DNA of 64,000 nucleotides from Lineus longissimus (taxonomy: Eukaryota > Nemertea > Pilidiophora > Heteronemertea > Lineidae), in the NCBI RefSeq assembly GCF_910592395.1, contig NC_088314.1, positions 12,402,001-12,466,000 of the forward strand. The letters run 5' to 3'. The translations under genes were made by a program, and so were the position numbers. The notes under the pieces were generated by a model. That model was given only the letters and a program-made list of their open reading frames with translations. It was not told where the DNA came from and made no database searches. Shown one piece after another: positions 32,279-43,348 of the stretch (position 1 is its first letter; each line of letters starts with the position of its first letter).

Positions 32279-32880
32279 AACCAGTAGCCATTGTGCTCAC
32301 TGTATGGTCTACTCTAATGGTAGACAAGAATATCCTTCGATTAACTACAGGCAATTTACATCATTTGACCTCTGTTACCTTAAAAAGTAGGTCACATTGA
32401 CCTTATTCATAATCAACATGTAAGGATGCCAATGGCGTCTACACAGCAAATTGACAGATAATGACAAAATGTGCTACTTTTTTAGTGAAATTTAAGAGTT
32501 TGACATCTGTGACATTGAAAAGTACATCTTACTGACTTAATTTTTGGTCAACATGTACAGCTGCCTAATAGGTATCTACATATTAAATTTGTAGAATACA
32601 CCACAAATAATGACAAAACATGTCACTTTCGATGAAATTTCAAGAGTTTGACCTCTGTAACCTTGAAAAGTATGTCAAATCAAAAATAGGGAGGACATAT
32701 GATGCATAATTGCAAGCAGTACCTACCAAATTTTTTTTCAAATTTTTAAGACCAGTATTAAGGGAGAAAACATATATTTTCAGTTTTGACAATTAGCCCC
32801 CTGGCCTGGTGGCCAGGTCGAGAATCGGACCGGACCAAAATTCATTGTCAGGATGACCCAAAAACTGGCAGCATTTCTTC
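32279..32880 (+). mobile_element. Helentron-like element, 3'-truncated
   Basis: It starts CCAGTAGCCATTGTGCTCAC. It has three shortened units, each with a GACCTCTG...CCTTGAAAAG block, and one CCCCTGGCCTGGTGGCC core near 32,795. No 3' hairpin is present. Confidence 0.55.
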
Positions 32881-34382
32881 AGATGCATGATAGACGAAGG
32901 CCTTTAGGCTACATTTCTCTTATCAGATGTTTTCTATTGGTCGTGGTTTAGTATAACAGTATAACCGCAATACACACACATGCAGTGTACAGTGCATGCA
33001 CTGATCGACCAGCTGATCTGATACAGCGCAGCCCACATGTCATAGGCCTATGCATTGCCAAATTTGTCATGATGATATGATGTCTTGAAGAAGGTCGAAG
33101 CTAAAGGAATAAAACTTGAGTCTGTTATTGAACAAGATCTTAGTCTTCGTAATAAACGAATTCATCAGGACATAATGCAACATAATTTGACAATAATTGC
33201 TTCATGAAACACTGCAAAAAAAACAATGGCTTACCACGAGGAAAAATAACGGTGGAGAGAATGCTGCATTCTGGGAAACTCGGGCTGTGTATACTCTGCC
33301 GATCAGTGGATGACCAAACACTTGATTATTGCGGACCATGGTGTCTAAGTCTGTATTTCTTTAAGTCTAAAAATAATAAGAAAATGTTTGTATTTCAGAT
33401 ACATTATTACCCATGACATAACAGTAAAATAACAAAATAAATATATAATCATGCTTTGTACGGCAAAATAACGATTTTATGCAGATCCGACACAGGACTG
33501 TTGATTGGTTTCTGTTGATACCACTGATAAACTTGTCGTCTCGTTCGTTGTCTGATCCAAACTACCCCATGACCTCTTCATGCGCCACTCAGTCATGTTT
33601 GTAAAAACTGGCCATTTCTAATTTCGATGCAACCCTTAATGCTAAAATAATAATTGATGGGGATCCAACGCAAAGTTATTGCCAAAATGTCGAAATTATT
33701 TGGCCTAAAATACCAACCACCACTTCAATAATTTTTTGAAAATTATAAAACTACGGGTACCAAATGAAAACCTCTGGCTTCAATTGATTAAAAACTTTAG
33801 GCAAATTTGAAAAGATCCATCACTACTCGACGTTTTAATAAAAACATATGCACCCGATGGTCATGAACATCGAAGATACAGCTGGATAAAAATTTGATAT
33901 TTTACTTACCACATCAACACCGAAAGCGTTGATCTGCAGCCGCCATTTTGATACCTGGCGAATAGTAAACCTCATTGATAGATGACGTCTGGGCGGGAAT
34001 TTGAATTGACGAAAAATATTCCAAGGCACGTTGCGCCCCCTCCTGATCAAAATTTCAACTTTTTCAAAAATTTATAATTATGTAAAATTTTTGTTATAAT
34101 ATTAAAGTATATTGTGACTGATTCTAATGTGCCTATGCCGAGATAGGCAAATTTCTTTTACAGCGTCTCGCTCGCAGGAAGTAGGTCGAATTGCGCTCAT
34201 TTTTGGTTTCTGATCAGAGTTTGCCAAGATCAACAACTACTATAAATCTGAAGTGTCTGGTTTCAGTCGTTACAAAACGTCGGGGTATAGTTGAACCGAT
34301 GGACTCACTCACTCACTGACTCACTCACATACACTGAATAGCTATTTGACCAGCTCTGCTGACCTTTGATCAGCTGAGCTAA
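32881..34382. other. No gene seen
   Basis: Mixed AT-rich sequence without supported coding frames. A separate repeat end (GATCAGCTGAGCTAA at about 34,363) precedes the next element. Confidence 0.4.
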
Positions 34383-34760
34383 TGAAATGGCCAGGGGCCA
34401 TTGTGCTCACCGTAAGTATTTTTTGTAGACAGTTACAGAAAGTGCTACAGTATGTAGGCCTCTCATAATTTATACATGCATCTGTGACCAGTTCAGAGCC
34501 GGCCCTGGCCAAGTGGTGAATCCGAGACTTGTGGTTCCAAGCTTGTAGAGTCTAGGTGAAAATGATAGTGAAGAAACGTGCCACTCCATGACAATGGTGA
34601 ATATATTTTTAACTTTGACCTCAGTGACCCTGACAGGTAGGTCAAATAACAAACCAGGGTGATATGTGATGTAGACACATCCACCCGACCATAACAATTT
34701 CATCAATCGTTACACTACAGCAATCGGCAAAAAACGATTTCCAAGATGGCCGCCTAATTA
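34383..34760 (+). mobile_element. Helentron-like element, partial
   Basis: The left end is GAAATGGCCAGGGGCCATTG then TGCTCACCGTA. One unit with TGACCTCAGTGACCCTGACA and AAGATGGCCGC follows. It is truncated by the SINE-like stretch. Confidence 0.55.
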
Positions 34761-34839
34761 AATCTATGGCACCAAATAAATCAAAAAATGAAGAAAATGT
34801 AAGATAGAACTCAGAAAAGAAAAAAGGAAAAGATGAAAA

Positions 34840-34925
34840 ATAAAAATATTTTTGGCTGTCCTTGACCGGGGTTTGAACTCACGACCTTTGGATTGCCACA
34901 ATACGAGGAAAAACCCACAAAACAT
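34840..34925 (-). repeat. tRNA-derived SINE-like fragment
   Basis: On the minus strand, GCAATCCAAAGGTCGTGAGT followed by TCAAACCCCGG contains a recognisable B box (GAGTTCAAACC) of a tRNA promoter, then a T-rich tail. No A box or cloverleaf was found, so it is a SINE fragment rather than a tRNA gene. Confidence 0.4.
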
Positions 34926-35104
34926 GCAATTTCGGCCATATTTAAATTCCGATCTGGCTGAAACTTGGCATACAAATAGTGGCTTCTTAGATGCATCATT
35001 ACACAAAATTAAAACTCTTTACATTGAACAACGACAAAATGTACCAAGAACGGTAAAGTTTTCAACTTTGACCTCTGTGAACTTGAAAGGTGGGTCAAAT
35101 CAAT

Positions 35105-36506
35105 GAAACGGACAGGGGCCATTGTGCTCACCGTATACATCATTTAGTAGGCAGGATCATGCTTAGTTTAGAGGTGAATATGGTGAACACAATCAGGCAT
35201 GAAGACTTTTTTAGATGTGTATTGATGTCAAGTAATAAGACAGGGCAGTATATATAAGTTTATGATCCAACCAATAATTGTCTATGACATCAATCAGATC
35301 AATATCGTGTGATTGCTAAGAGTCCCTGCAATAAAAAATTCATCGAAAAAAAGTCATTAATAAGCGAGATATTGCACGTCCTACTTTTTCAGTTTTGACC
35401 CCCTAGTGGCCAAATCAAGAATCATATCAGGCCAAAATTCGGTGTCAGAGATTATCTGATGTAGGGGGTTACATGTACCAACTTTCAAGTTCATAGCTTT
35501 AGCAGTTAAGAAACGTGCCATAGTTACACTCGAACGGTCAATTTACGCCATTTGACCTCTGTGACCTAGAAAAGGAGGTCAAATCCAAAAATCATCGGAA
35601 ATGTGATGTATCCTTGCTAGGAGTCCCTGCCAAAAAATTTTATCGAAAAGAATTCACTCAAATAAGCAAGATATTGCACTTCTTCCTTTTTCCGTTATGG
35701 CCCCCTGGTGGCCGAATAAAGAATCAGATCATGCCAAAATTCAACATCAGACGTTATCTGATGTAGGGGGTTATATGCACCAACTTTCAAGTTCATAGCT
35801 TTACTGGTTAAGAAACGTGCCATAGTTTACACTCTAACAGCCAATTTACGCCATATGACTTCTGTGACCTTGAAAAGTAGGTCAAATTGAAAACTCGTAT
35901 AACATGTGATGTATTCTTCCTAACAGTACCTACCATAAGAATTTTATTGAAAACAAGTCACTTATAAGCGAGATATCACACTTTTTAGATTTCCACTTTT
36001 GGCCCCCTGGTGGCAAAGTTAGGAATCAGATCGAACCAAAATTCAGCACCAGAGGCAATGTGATATAGGGGGTTATATGTACCAAGTTTCAAGTTCATAG
36101 CTTTAGTTTTTAAGAAACGTGCCATAGTTTACACTCTAATGGCCAATTTACGCCATATGACCTCTGCGACCTTGAAAACAAGGTCAAATTAAAAACCTGT
36201 ATAATATAAAATGTATATTTGCTATGAGTACCTACAACAAAAGTTTTATCGAAAACAAGTCACTAATAAGCGAGATATCACACTTTTTAGATATCGACAT
36301 TTGGCCCCCTGGTGGCCAAACAGAGAATCAGATCGGACCGAAAATCAGTGTCAAGGGTCAGCTGACCTAGGGCATTCTGTGTACAAAGTTTCAAGTTCAT
36401 AGCCCTAGCAGTTAAGAAACGTGCCACTGTTAGGATACGACGACGACGACGACGACGACGACGGACACAGCGCTATCATATAGACTCCCCTTACGGTGAG
36501 CCAAAA
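35105..36506 (+). mobile_element. Helentron-like element, complete-looking, ~300-bp units
   Basis: The left end is GAAACGGACAGGGGCCATTG then TGCTCACCGTA. The right end is TTACGGTGAGCCAAAA, so GCTCACCGTA and TACGGTGAGC are inverted at the two termini. Four units carry CCCC(C)TAGTGGCC or CCCCCTGGTGGC (35,701-35,713, 36,003-36,014, 36,305-36,317) and GCGAGATATCACACTTTTT. A (GAC)n tract at about 36,434-36,463 lies just before the end. Confidence 0.75.
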
Positions 36507-37436
36507 ACCCGTAAGATATGTGATGTATCCTTGCTGGGAGTACCTACCATGAAACTTTTATCAAAAACAAATCAGTAATAAGCGAGAAATCACACTTTTT
36601 GAGTTTTGAGTTTGGGCCCCCTGGTGGCCAAGTCAATAATCAGACCGAACCAAAATTCAGTGTAAAAGGTCAACTGACCTAGGGGGTCATTTGTTCAAAG
36701 TTTCAAGTTCATAACTGTTGCGGTTGAGAAACGTGCCATAGTTACACTCAAACGGCAAATTTACTCCATTTGACCTCTGCGACCTCAAAAAGTAGGTCAA
36801 ATCCGAAAAATCGTGCAACATCTAAGGTAACCTTGCTAGGGGTCCCAGCCATAAAAAATTCATCAAAAACAATTTGCTAATAAGCAGGCTATTGCACTTC
36901 TTCCTTTGCCCCCTGGTGGCAAAGTCAAGAATTAGATCAGGCTGAAATTCAGCACCAGAGGTTATCTGATATAGGGGGTTATATGTACCAAGTTTCAAGC
37001 TCATAGCTTTGGTGGTTGAGAAACGTGCCATAGTTACACTCAAATGGCCAATTCACGCCATTTGACCTCTGCGACCTTGAAAAGTAGATCAAATTAAAAA
37101 CCCGTACGATATATGATGTATCCTTGCTATGAGTACCTACCACAAAAGTTTTATCGAAAACAAGTCACTAATAAGCGAGATATCACACTTTTTAGATATC
37201 CACATTTGGCCCCCTGGTGGCCAAGTAGAGAATCAGATCGGACAGAAATTTAGTGTCACGGGTCATCTGACCTAGGGGGTCATGTGTACAAAGTTTTAAG
37301 TTCATAGACCTAGCGGTTAAAAAACGTGCCACTGTTTTTGAACTAGGATACGACGGACAACGACGACGACGACGACGGACGACGACGGACGACGGACACA
37401 GCGGTATTGTATAGACTCCCCTACGGTGAGCAAAAA
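36507..37436 (+). mobile_element. Adjacent Helentron-like copy, 5' end missing
   Basis: Three more units follow directly, with cores at 36,617-36,629, 36,909-36,920 and 37,210-37,222. They end with (GAC)n at about 37,350-37,397 and CTCCCCTACGGTGAGC. The head-to-tail arrangement without a new left terminus suggests slippage or a nested insertion. Confidence 0.65.
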
Positions 37437-37735
37437 AGCAATTTTTAGTTTTTAACGAAAAGCCCCCTGGTGGCCAGATTAGGAATAAAATTGCGCTCAA
37501 AATCGAACTTGGCCTAGATCTTGGGTCCATATGCACATATGGAAGACCATTATGCACATATGGAAGATGAAAATGATCAGTCAAAAAATGAAAACAGTAG
37601 AGCGCTGACAAGGCAAAATGTTTATGAACTGACCGACGGACAGACGCACAACAGACCACCACTTACCACCCCCGAGCACAGCATGAGCCCTATTGGTCTA
37701 TGACCTAGCGGGCTAAAAAGTCTGGCCTATAAATA
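37437..37735 (+). repeat. Repeat shared with 17,738-17,995
   Basis: It starts with a CCCCCTGGTGGCC core at 37,463-37,475 and then runs parallel to the 17.7 kb copy to its end at GGGCTAAAAAGTCTGGCC. Confidence 0.7.
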
Positions 37736-39310
37736 TTCTCTGATTCTTTAGAAGCATTGTCACGACCCCGTGCAGGCGCGAAGTATGACATTGATTGACA
37801 TTTTAAATTGTACAGAACTGCTGGAAAAAAATCCATGAATTAAGTCTGTGCTGGTGTAATACTGTATTATATCAGTCTTCATGTCCACAGATTCACTGTT
37901 CCAATCCTTGTGACATTGTTGATGAAAAAGGAAGAAATCAAATATATAGAAATGTTTATATTAAACTCATCTGACCAGGTCTACAACATGCATGTACACA
38001 GTTCGGGATCCCAAGGCTAACTGAATTTGGAGGGAAACTCAGTAGACCAGGAAAACTATACAAACAATAATAGCTGATAAAGCACATACAATGAAATGAC
38101 ATAAGGCTCAGGGACCGTGAAGGCCCAAAATAACCTGAGCTAAACCATTGGTCATAGCAGACTTAAAGGGGGAATAAACTCTTCAAACTGTTCAAATTGA
38201 ACCTGTTACACTGGCATCCCATCCGCCATGCAAGAATAAACTCATCAGGGTCTGCACCCTTATTCTGAGAGTAATCCATTGGCATCGATTGAAAATTGTT
38301 TTTTATTCAATCAATATTCCATACCGGTCCAATCCTTTTGTTACAACTTATAAAAGATCCACTCCTATAGCGGCTATACATGTACAAACATGGATAGGGA
38401 AAAATTAAAAGAAGTGTTTACAATTTGTTAACAAAATAAACAAACCTGAGTAATTTTTCTGTACGCAAGAAGTTAGCTGAGTCAGAGTAGGCTTACAACT
38501 CCTCATGCTATAAGAGCTTCTTGTCCGCGGTATGGAATTGGATTTAGAACAATGTTTATTGGAAGAATTTAATGATATTCTGTTTTGAAGATAGCAACAA
38601 TTAAAAGTATCTCTTCATGGCATCTAGTTTTCATGAGTTTTGAGCAGATCTGAGAAAGAGAGTTCATTTCCATATTACTGTAGAGTTCATAGCTCAGATC
38701 TGTTAGCAGCCATCTTCAAAAGCACATTTAGCGCAAGATGATAATGGGGCGCACATTAAACCCACATGACTACCTCTGTCTGCTCCAAATAAACAGTTTC
38801 AAAGCTTCTACAGGGGTTGGGGGGTATGGGACAGAACATCCCACGAAAACCAAAGCAATGCATTTTCTGTTGTCCGCTGACAGAAACAAAAGAAGAGCTC
38901 AGGGATGGGACCACACATCCCGGAATGGGACCTAACATCCAAACATTGGTGGACGAAAATCATTTTAATCAGGTTTTTTTGCTTGTATTTGTCCTTCATA
39001 CTCATTTTTGAGAATGTTATTGACAAAACTCGCTCCATCAAGCAGAGCACTTCTTATTTAGCCTCTAGTATATGATAATGCCAATTATGTTACGTATATA
39101 CATCCCAGTAATCGGGAATTTCAATAGTACTGTTGGCCTCAAAAACTAATATCGAGAGTATTCAAGTGCAACGAACAGCGAAACTAATTTATAACTATTG
39201 GTCAAAATGTTTACTTAGACGCAGTCTCCCATTACACCCAATAATGCCACAGAGAATGGGACACCTATCAGGCAAAATAACGTACATCTACACAAGCATT
39301 TCTGAACAAA
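37736..39310. other. No gene seen
   Basis: No supported coding frame. A short purine/pyrimidine repeat (GGGACAGAACATCCC, GGGACCACACATCCC, GGGACCTAACATCC) at 38,828-38,942 is the only structured part. Confidence 0.4.
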
Positions 39311-39312
39311 AC

Positions 39313-39513
39313 CAACATAAAAGCATTTACTTGCCATTATACATATTGCCAAAGTCTTTGTCAAAACAGTTAGACATTGCACCAGTGTTCTCTTACAAAC
39401 ACATGCTTCTGCACAAAACTTCAGTAAAAACATTTACTTGACATTATACATATCACCAAATGTCTTTGTATTAATGATTAGACATTACATCTATGTTCCC
39501 TTACAAAAAAACC
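39313..39513. repeat. ~110-bp imperfect tandem duplication
   Basis: ACATTTACTTGACATTATAC and GTCTTTGT recur as two diverged units, each ending TTCTCTTACAAA or TTCCCTTACAAA. Confidence 0.6.
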
Positions 39514-39578
39514 CGCATGTCGATAATGGTGAAATTAGGGTTTACCATGGCAAAGAATAAAAGCATTTACCTTGCTCA

Positions 39579-39878
39579 TCATGGTGAAATATTTCGCTGT
39601 CCCAATTCACTATGGGGAAAAGCTGTCAGTTTACCATGGTGAAAAAGGACACAAATTTTCCTTAAAGGTAAGGTATTGACTGACCTCGATGGATCCATAG
39701 TTGCACTCAGGTTGACTTTCCTTGGGCCAAGACTCTGATTTTCATTCTTCTCCCAGCCAACACATTTTGGACAGTCTGATGAGGATGGGAAAAAAGAGAT
39801 ATACACGGTAAAAGGAAAGATAGAACAAATAATTCCCAAAACAACAATTGCAAGAAAATAGCATCGCAAAGCAAGCAT
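39579..39878 (-). other. 99-codon ORF with N-terminal hydrophobic segment
   Basis: The minus-strand frame starts MLALRCYFLAIVVLGIICSI with about 25 hydrophobic residues, like a signal anchor. It then has DCPKCVGWEKNENQ. A GAGGTCAGT donor-like site follows near 39,690. It could be the first exon of a type II membrane protein, but the ATG lies in a repeat motif (CCCCTCAGCCTAT) also seen near 23,905, so a transposon-derived chance frame is as likely. Confidence 0.25.
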
Positions 39879-39989
39879 AACCCCTCAGCCTATTAAGGTT
39901 GAAGGTGAGATAATGGTGAAGTTGGCTTAGTGGAGTGACTAGTTTGGATATGGAAATTAAAATTGTGGAAACCTATTTTGAAGATGTGA

Positions 39990-40395
39990 GTGTGGCGGCC
40001 ATATTGAATTTCGAATCGCGCCGATTTTCGAAAGGAACCTTCCCCTTACAAAACTGCATTAGGCCTACACCCACTAAAAATTGATTCCATCCTCCAAGCC
40101 GTTCTCCTCGAAATTGACGGAAACCGATTTCAAGCACGTTGCCCTGGTGACCATATTGAGAATCAGAATGAGCCGGTTTTTGAAAGGAACCTTCCGTTAG
40201 TCACCCCCAACGTACATATCAGAAATAAATTTGATCGGACGCACGGTTCTCCTCGAAATTGACGGAAACCAATTTCAAACACGCCGCCCTGGTGGCCATA
40301 TTGAGAATCAGAACGAGCCGGTTTTCGAAAGGAACCTTCCTCTAGTCACCCCCAATGTACATACCAACAAGAGGCCCAAGGGCCTGGCGCTCAGC
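39990..40395 (+). repeat. Tandem ~130-bp units next to a GAGGCCC start
   Basis: Units read CGGTTCTCCTCGAAATTGAC, GCCGCCCTGGTGGCCATATT, GAGCCGGTTTTCGAAAGGAA and GTCACCCCCAATGTACATAC. They occur about three times here and again at 48,540-48,662 and 52,600-52,880. At all three places they end directly at AACAAGAGGCCCAAGGGCC. Confidence 0.7.
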
Positions 40396-41107
40396 TGAAA
40401 TGGATAGGTGAAGGCAAGGGCCAAGTGTGTGTTGGTACGCTGTTATTATGAGGCAACGTGAAGCTGTAACGTCTAGCACGCAGAAGTGCTGGTGCGAAAG
40501 ACCTTCTTCCTATACCAGTGCATGCTGAAGTACTGAGTTGACGTCACCCTGCTATTATGACGTAAAGTCATTTCTATTGCCGTTGCAGTAGTGGGGTGTG
40601 TGATGACGTCAAGGAGTTGTGTGGTGACGTCAAAGAGTGGAGTCCTTGTCTTCATGCAGCATAGGGGGAACTAATAACATGCACATGGACACAAGGTACA
40701 TAATTATTACAGTGTATTTTGTGAGGTGGGGCCTGGTACTTTACAATGGTCAAATGAACCAACTGTTGTCTGGACATTGATGAATTGGATGCAGCCAAAT
40801 GTTTGGGATCGTCTTTTTTGTATGTGAAGAAAAGAAGATAAAGAGTTGGTTAACAAAATGAACTTTATTAGTGCGGCAGATATTTGAAGCGCCTGGCGGC
40901 AGATATTTGTTGCCTTGCGGCAGATATTTGATAACGCTCTCCGTGAATGGCAGTAAAAGCAGTAAAACGAGTAAGCACACCTTACTCTGAATGTGGGAAC
41001 AGCAAGTGCTTTCCTGGACTTGAAATGTGCCAACGACTCCTCTTGCAATAACCAACAACAGTTAATCTTTACAAAAAGAGAAGAGAAATTAAACACTGAC
41101 TGAATAA
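40370..41107 (+). mobile_element. Helentron-like element, GAGGCCCAAGGGCC family
   Basis: AACAAGAGGCCCAAGGGCC then TGGCGCTCAGCTG starts at about 40,370, and a second identical start lies at about 41,108. The interior carries a CRE cluster (separate entry) and three short GCGGCAGATATTTG repeats near 40,873-40,932. No protein is supported. Confidence 0.55.
40539..40632. promoter_or_regulatory. Cluster of four CRE (TGACGTCA) sites
   Basis: Perfect TGACGTCA palindromes lie at 40,539-40,546, 40,604-40,611 and 40,625-40,632, and a near match (TGACGTAA) lies at 40,558-40,565. Three perfect 8-mers in 94 bp are far above chance. CREB/ATF binding is inference. Confidence 0.55.
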
Positions 41108-41718
41108 CAAGAGGCCCAAGGGCCTGGCGCTCAGCTGAGTTGTTGCTGCGTTGTTCGTATATATTACATTACTCGTCAAACTCTACTAAACTAAGGACTC
41201 AAAGCCTAAGGATATTAGCTTCTGGATGTGTAACAGTGAATTGCGGTAGACTGGCGCAATCTACTTCAAGCAAGCTCCACCCTTGCAATGTGTGCGCAAA
41301 CAGATAACCTAACCTATATTGGACCATCAATTCTACACACAGCAACATGATTCATCCTCAGCTGTTACCATGATGATGATGATGATGATCCTTTTCGCAA
41401 ATTGGTCGTCTTCTGTCTTTCTTCCATACTTCAGTGCCACCGGATGTAGTCTGCCCTTGTGGAGGGATCCTTTCAGCACCGGGACACAAGAATCCATGCG
41501 AATTGAATCACATGGAGAGACTAGCCCAATCACCCGCTTTTGGCTGGGTAGAAATGGGTAAATCTCGCAGACTGGACCTTAAACTCTACTGCCGACGTGT
41601 GAGGCCGGTCTGACAGATGAGTAAGTGGGGTCCACCTAATGCAGAAGGCACCAGTTTCCCCAACTAAAAGGGTAACATTAACAAAATGCTCTACCCAACT
41701 CTATTATTGCCTAAAGTC
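41108..41718 (+). mobile_element. Second GAGGCCCAAGGGCC-family start; no gene
   Basis: The left end is AACAAGAGGCCCAAGGGCC then TGGCGCTCAGCTGAG. A (GAT)n tract lies at about 41,371-41,389. Open frames of up to 80 codons cross it but look like chance. Confidence 0.45.
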
Positions 41719-42062
41719 CTGTGTACACTAGTAAAATATTAGCAACATTTTTACATTTCCAGTTGCAACAAATGTTGCAAAAATGTTGCGTAGTGTGTAC
41801 AGAGCAAAACGCGTCTTACAACATGTTGTAAAATTGTTGCAAATTAAATGCAATGCAATTCTTTGTTGCATGTTGTAAAAATGTTGCAAACTCTTCAGCC
41901 AATCAGAAATAGGATTTGCGTCATGTGATCTACCGGAGTTCATGTGACCTGAACAAGAAGCAGGTATAGCAACTCTCAAGTGAGTGTCTTGCTTCGTAGG
42001 GTGATGAAACCTTTTCTAGAAGTTTTTGTATGACGGCTTGTCAGTCAGCCGCAACTCCTTTA

Positions 42063-42659
42063 GGCTGCGTATCCATAGGCTGTTCCGTGCCCTGCACAAC
42101 ATTCCCTTTTTACCGCCTGGCGCGCCACACGGACAATGAACCTTCGTTGGTGTTATTGATCGTTCCCATAGGTTATGCCGTGTCACATTGCGGGCATATA
42201 TGCACTGTGGATTGGGAATATAGGCCCATATTGGGATTGAACATGTCCATTCTTTTGCGAGTGAACAACACGGAAGCAATGTCTGAGGCGAAATTAATTC
42301 AAGAGGTTCATCAACGGGAACTACTCTGGGACCCCGAAACTGATGATTATCATAACAAGCACGAACCTGTTATTTGTTGCTTAAAAGTCAGGTTTTATAT
42401 ACATGTACATGTCAATTTGATGTTGCAAGTGAAAATACAAGTTACTTGTATTTTCATTTTCAATATTCATAAGAAATTGTCTTCTGAAATAATGACAGCG
42501 TGTGGATAAACGCGATTGACCGCTGCGAAATGAGGACTACAAAGGCCTACATGACCAAAAAGGAATATCCAATGGAGACGCAGGGCATAGCGCCAGGTCA
42601 CAAGGCTGTTACACCATAACGCCACACTACACAGGGGCATACCCTATGGATACGCGGCC
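42063..42659 (+). mobile_element. PIF/Harbinger-like element nested in the hAT-like element
   Basis: The left end GGCTGCGTATCCATAGGCTG and the complement of the right end, GGCCGCGTATCCATAGGGT, are terminal inverted repeats. They are flanked by TTA (42,060-42,062) and TTA (42,660-42,662). The 3-bp TTA duplication and GGC ends suit PIF/Harbinger, as does the enclosed MADF-domain start. The 597-bp length means it is internally deleted. Confidence 0.65.
42279..42365 (+). pseudogene. MADF-domain start (Harbinger accessory protein fragment)
   Basis: An ATG in good context starts MSEAKLIQEVHQRELLWDPE followed by TDDYHNKHE. LI..V.....LWDP...DY.nk is the opening of the MADF (Myb/SANT-like) DNA-binding domain. 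Such a protein accompanies the transposase in PIF/Harbinger elements. The domain stops after about 30 residues where the internal deletion begins; the longer open frame on either side is incidental. Confidence 0.55.
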
Positions 42660-43151
42660 TTAACAGGCAGTGGTATGCCCCATCATCCACCCTCATTTTG
42701 ATCCAGGGCCTGGTCCATATTCTCTTTGGTTATTTCGCCGCCTCTTCCGTCTCTCAACAATGACAGCTAAAATTGCTGCAGAAGCACTCAAAACACATCT
42801 TCTCTCCTTGGAATCATCCATTTTCCCTCCAAAATACCTATTTCCCTTTGTTCCCACTAAAAAGTTTGCAACAATTTACCAACATGTTGTAAAAATGTTG
42901 CTAATTTGTTGCAATTTTGTTGCTAGTGAACACAGGGCCTTGAAGAGCTTGTTGTAAAATTGTTGTAAAAATGTTGGTAAAATGTTGGTAAAATGTTGCT
43001 AATATTTTACTAGTGTACACCCTGCTTAAGTCAAGTGAAACTCTTAACAAACCTTAGCTGCCACCATTGAAATGTCGATAATAATGATAGCAAGTAAAAA
43101 CTTTAAACAGATAAACTTGATTTTTTTAACCAACTGCCACATGCGGTTTTC

Positions 43152-43157
43152 TTTATT
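43152..43157 (-). terminator. Poly(A) signal AATAAA
   Basis: AATAAA on the minus strand lies about 45 bases after the stop codon of the terminal exon at 43,202-43,348, in the right place to end that transcript. Confidence 0.55.
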
Positions 43158-43201
43158 TAGTAAATTTTGAGGTAAGTATTACAGAATGAAATACTTGAAT
43201 A

Positions 43202-43348
43202 CTAGAATTGCCTGGCTCTTCTGATGATTGCACTGGTGAACACCGAAGTCGATGGGATGTGCAAAGTCATAGCTCGATCCTCTCTCTTGGTCATCTTTGA
43301 GATGTGGTCACCAAATATGTTCAAATGCAGCTGCAGATCATTCCTGTC
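43202..43348 (-). CDS. Terminal coding exon of a small host gene
   Basis: A good acceptor (CATGTTTTGCAG) on the minus strand precedes 147 bases open in phase 0. It encodes DRNDLQLHLNIFGDHISKMT, then KREDRAMTLHIPSTSVFTSA and IIRRARQF before a TAG stop. AATAAA follows about 45 bases later. The sequence looks like real soluble, mixed-charge coding DNA, unlike the repeats around it. The best partner is the phase-0 exon at 46,341-46,376, giving a 60-residue protein; unrecognised middle exons could exist. I do not recognise the family. Confidence 0.55.
   Translation of the reverse strand, partial: DRNDLQLHLNIFGDHISKMTKREDRAMTLHIPSTSVFTSAIIRRARQF

Larger units (their letters stand above)
41719..43024. 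mobile_element. hAT-like non-autonomous element
   Basis: The ends TGTACACTAGTAAAATATTA and its complement (TAATATTTTACTAGTGTACA) are inverted, with the right terminus reading CACCCTG. The flanks CTAAAGTC (41,711-41,718) and CTTAAGTC (43,025-43,032) agree at 7 of 8 positions, as expected of an 8-bp hAT target duplication. Many TTGCAACA/TGTTGTAA subterminal repeats are present. No transposase is present. It contains a nested element (42,063-42,659) and sits about 120 bp beyond the poly(A) signal of the 43-46 kb gene. Confidence 0.65.

Noticed and set aside
34840-34925. tRNA gene on the minus strand
   Set aside because: Only a B-box-like GAGTTCAAACC is present; there is no A box or cloverleaf, so it was called a SINE-like fragment.
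41319-41561. 80-codon frame with a Met run
   Set aside because: The Met run is a (GAT)n microsatellite; the rest has no recognisable features.
42030-42509. 159-codon frame as a full protein
   Set aside because: Only the part from 42,279 to 42,365 resembles a domain (MADF); the remainder spans transposon ends and low-complexity sequence.
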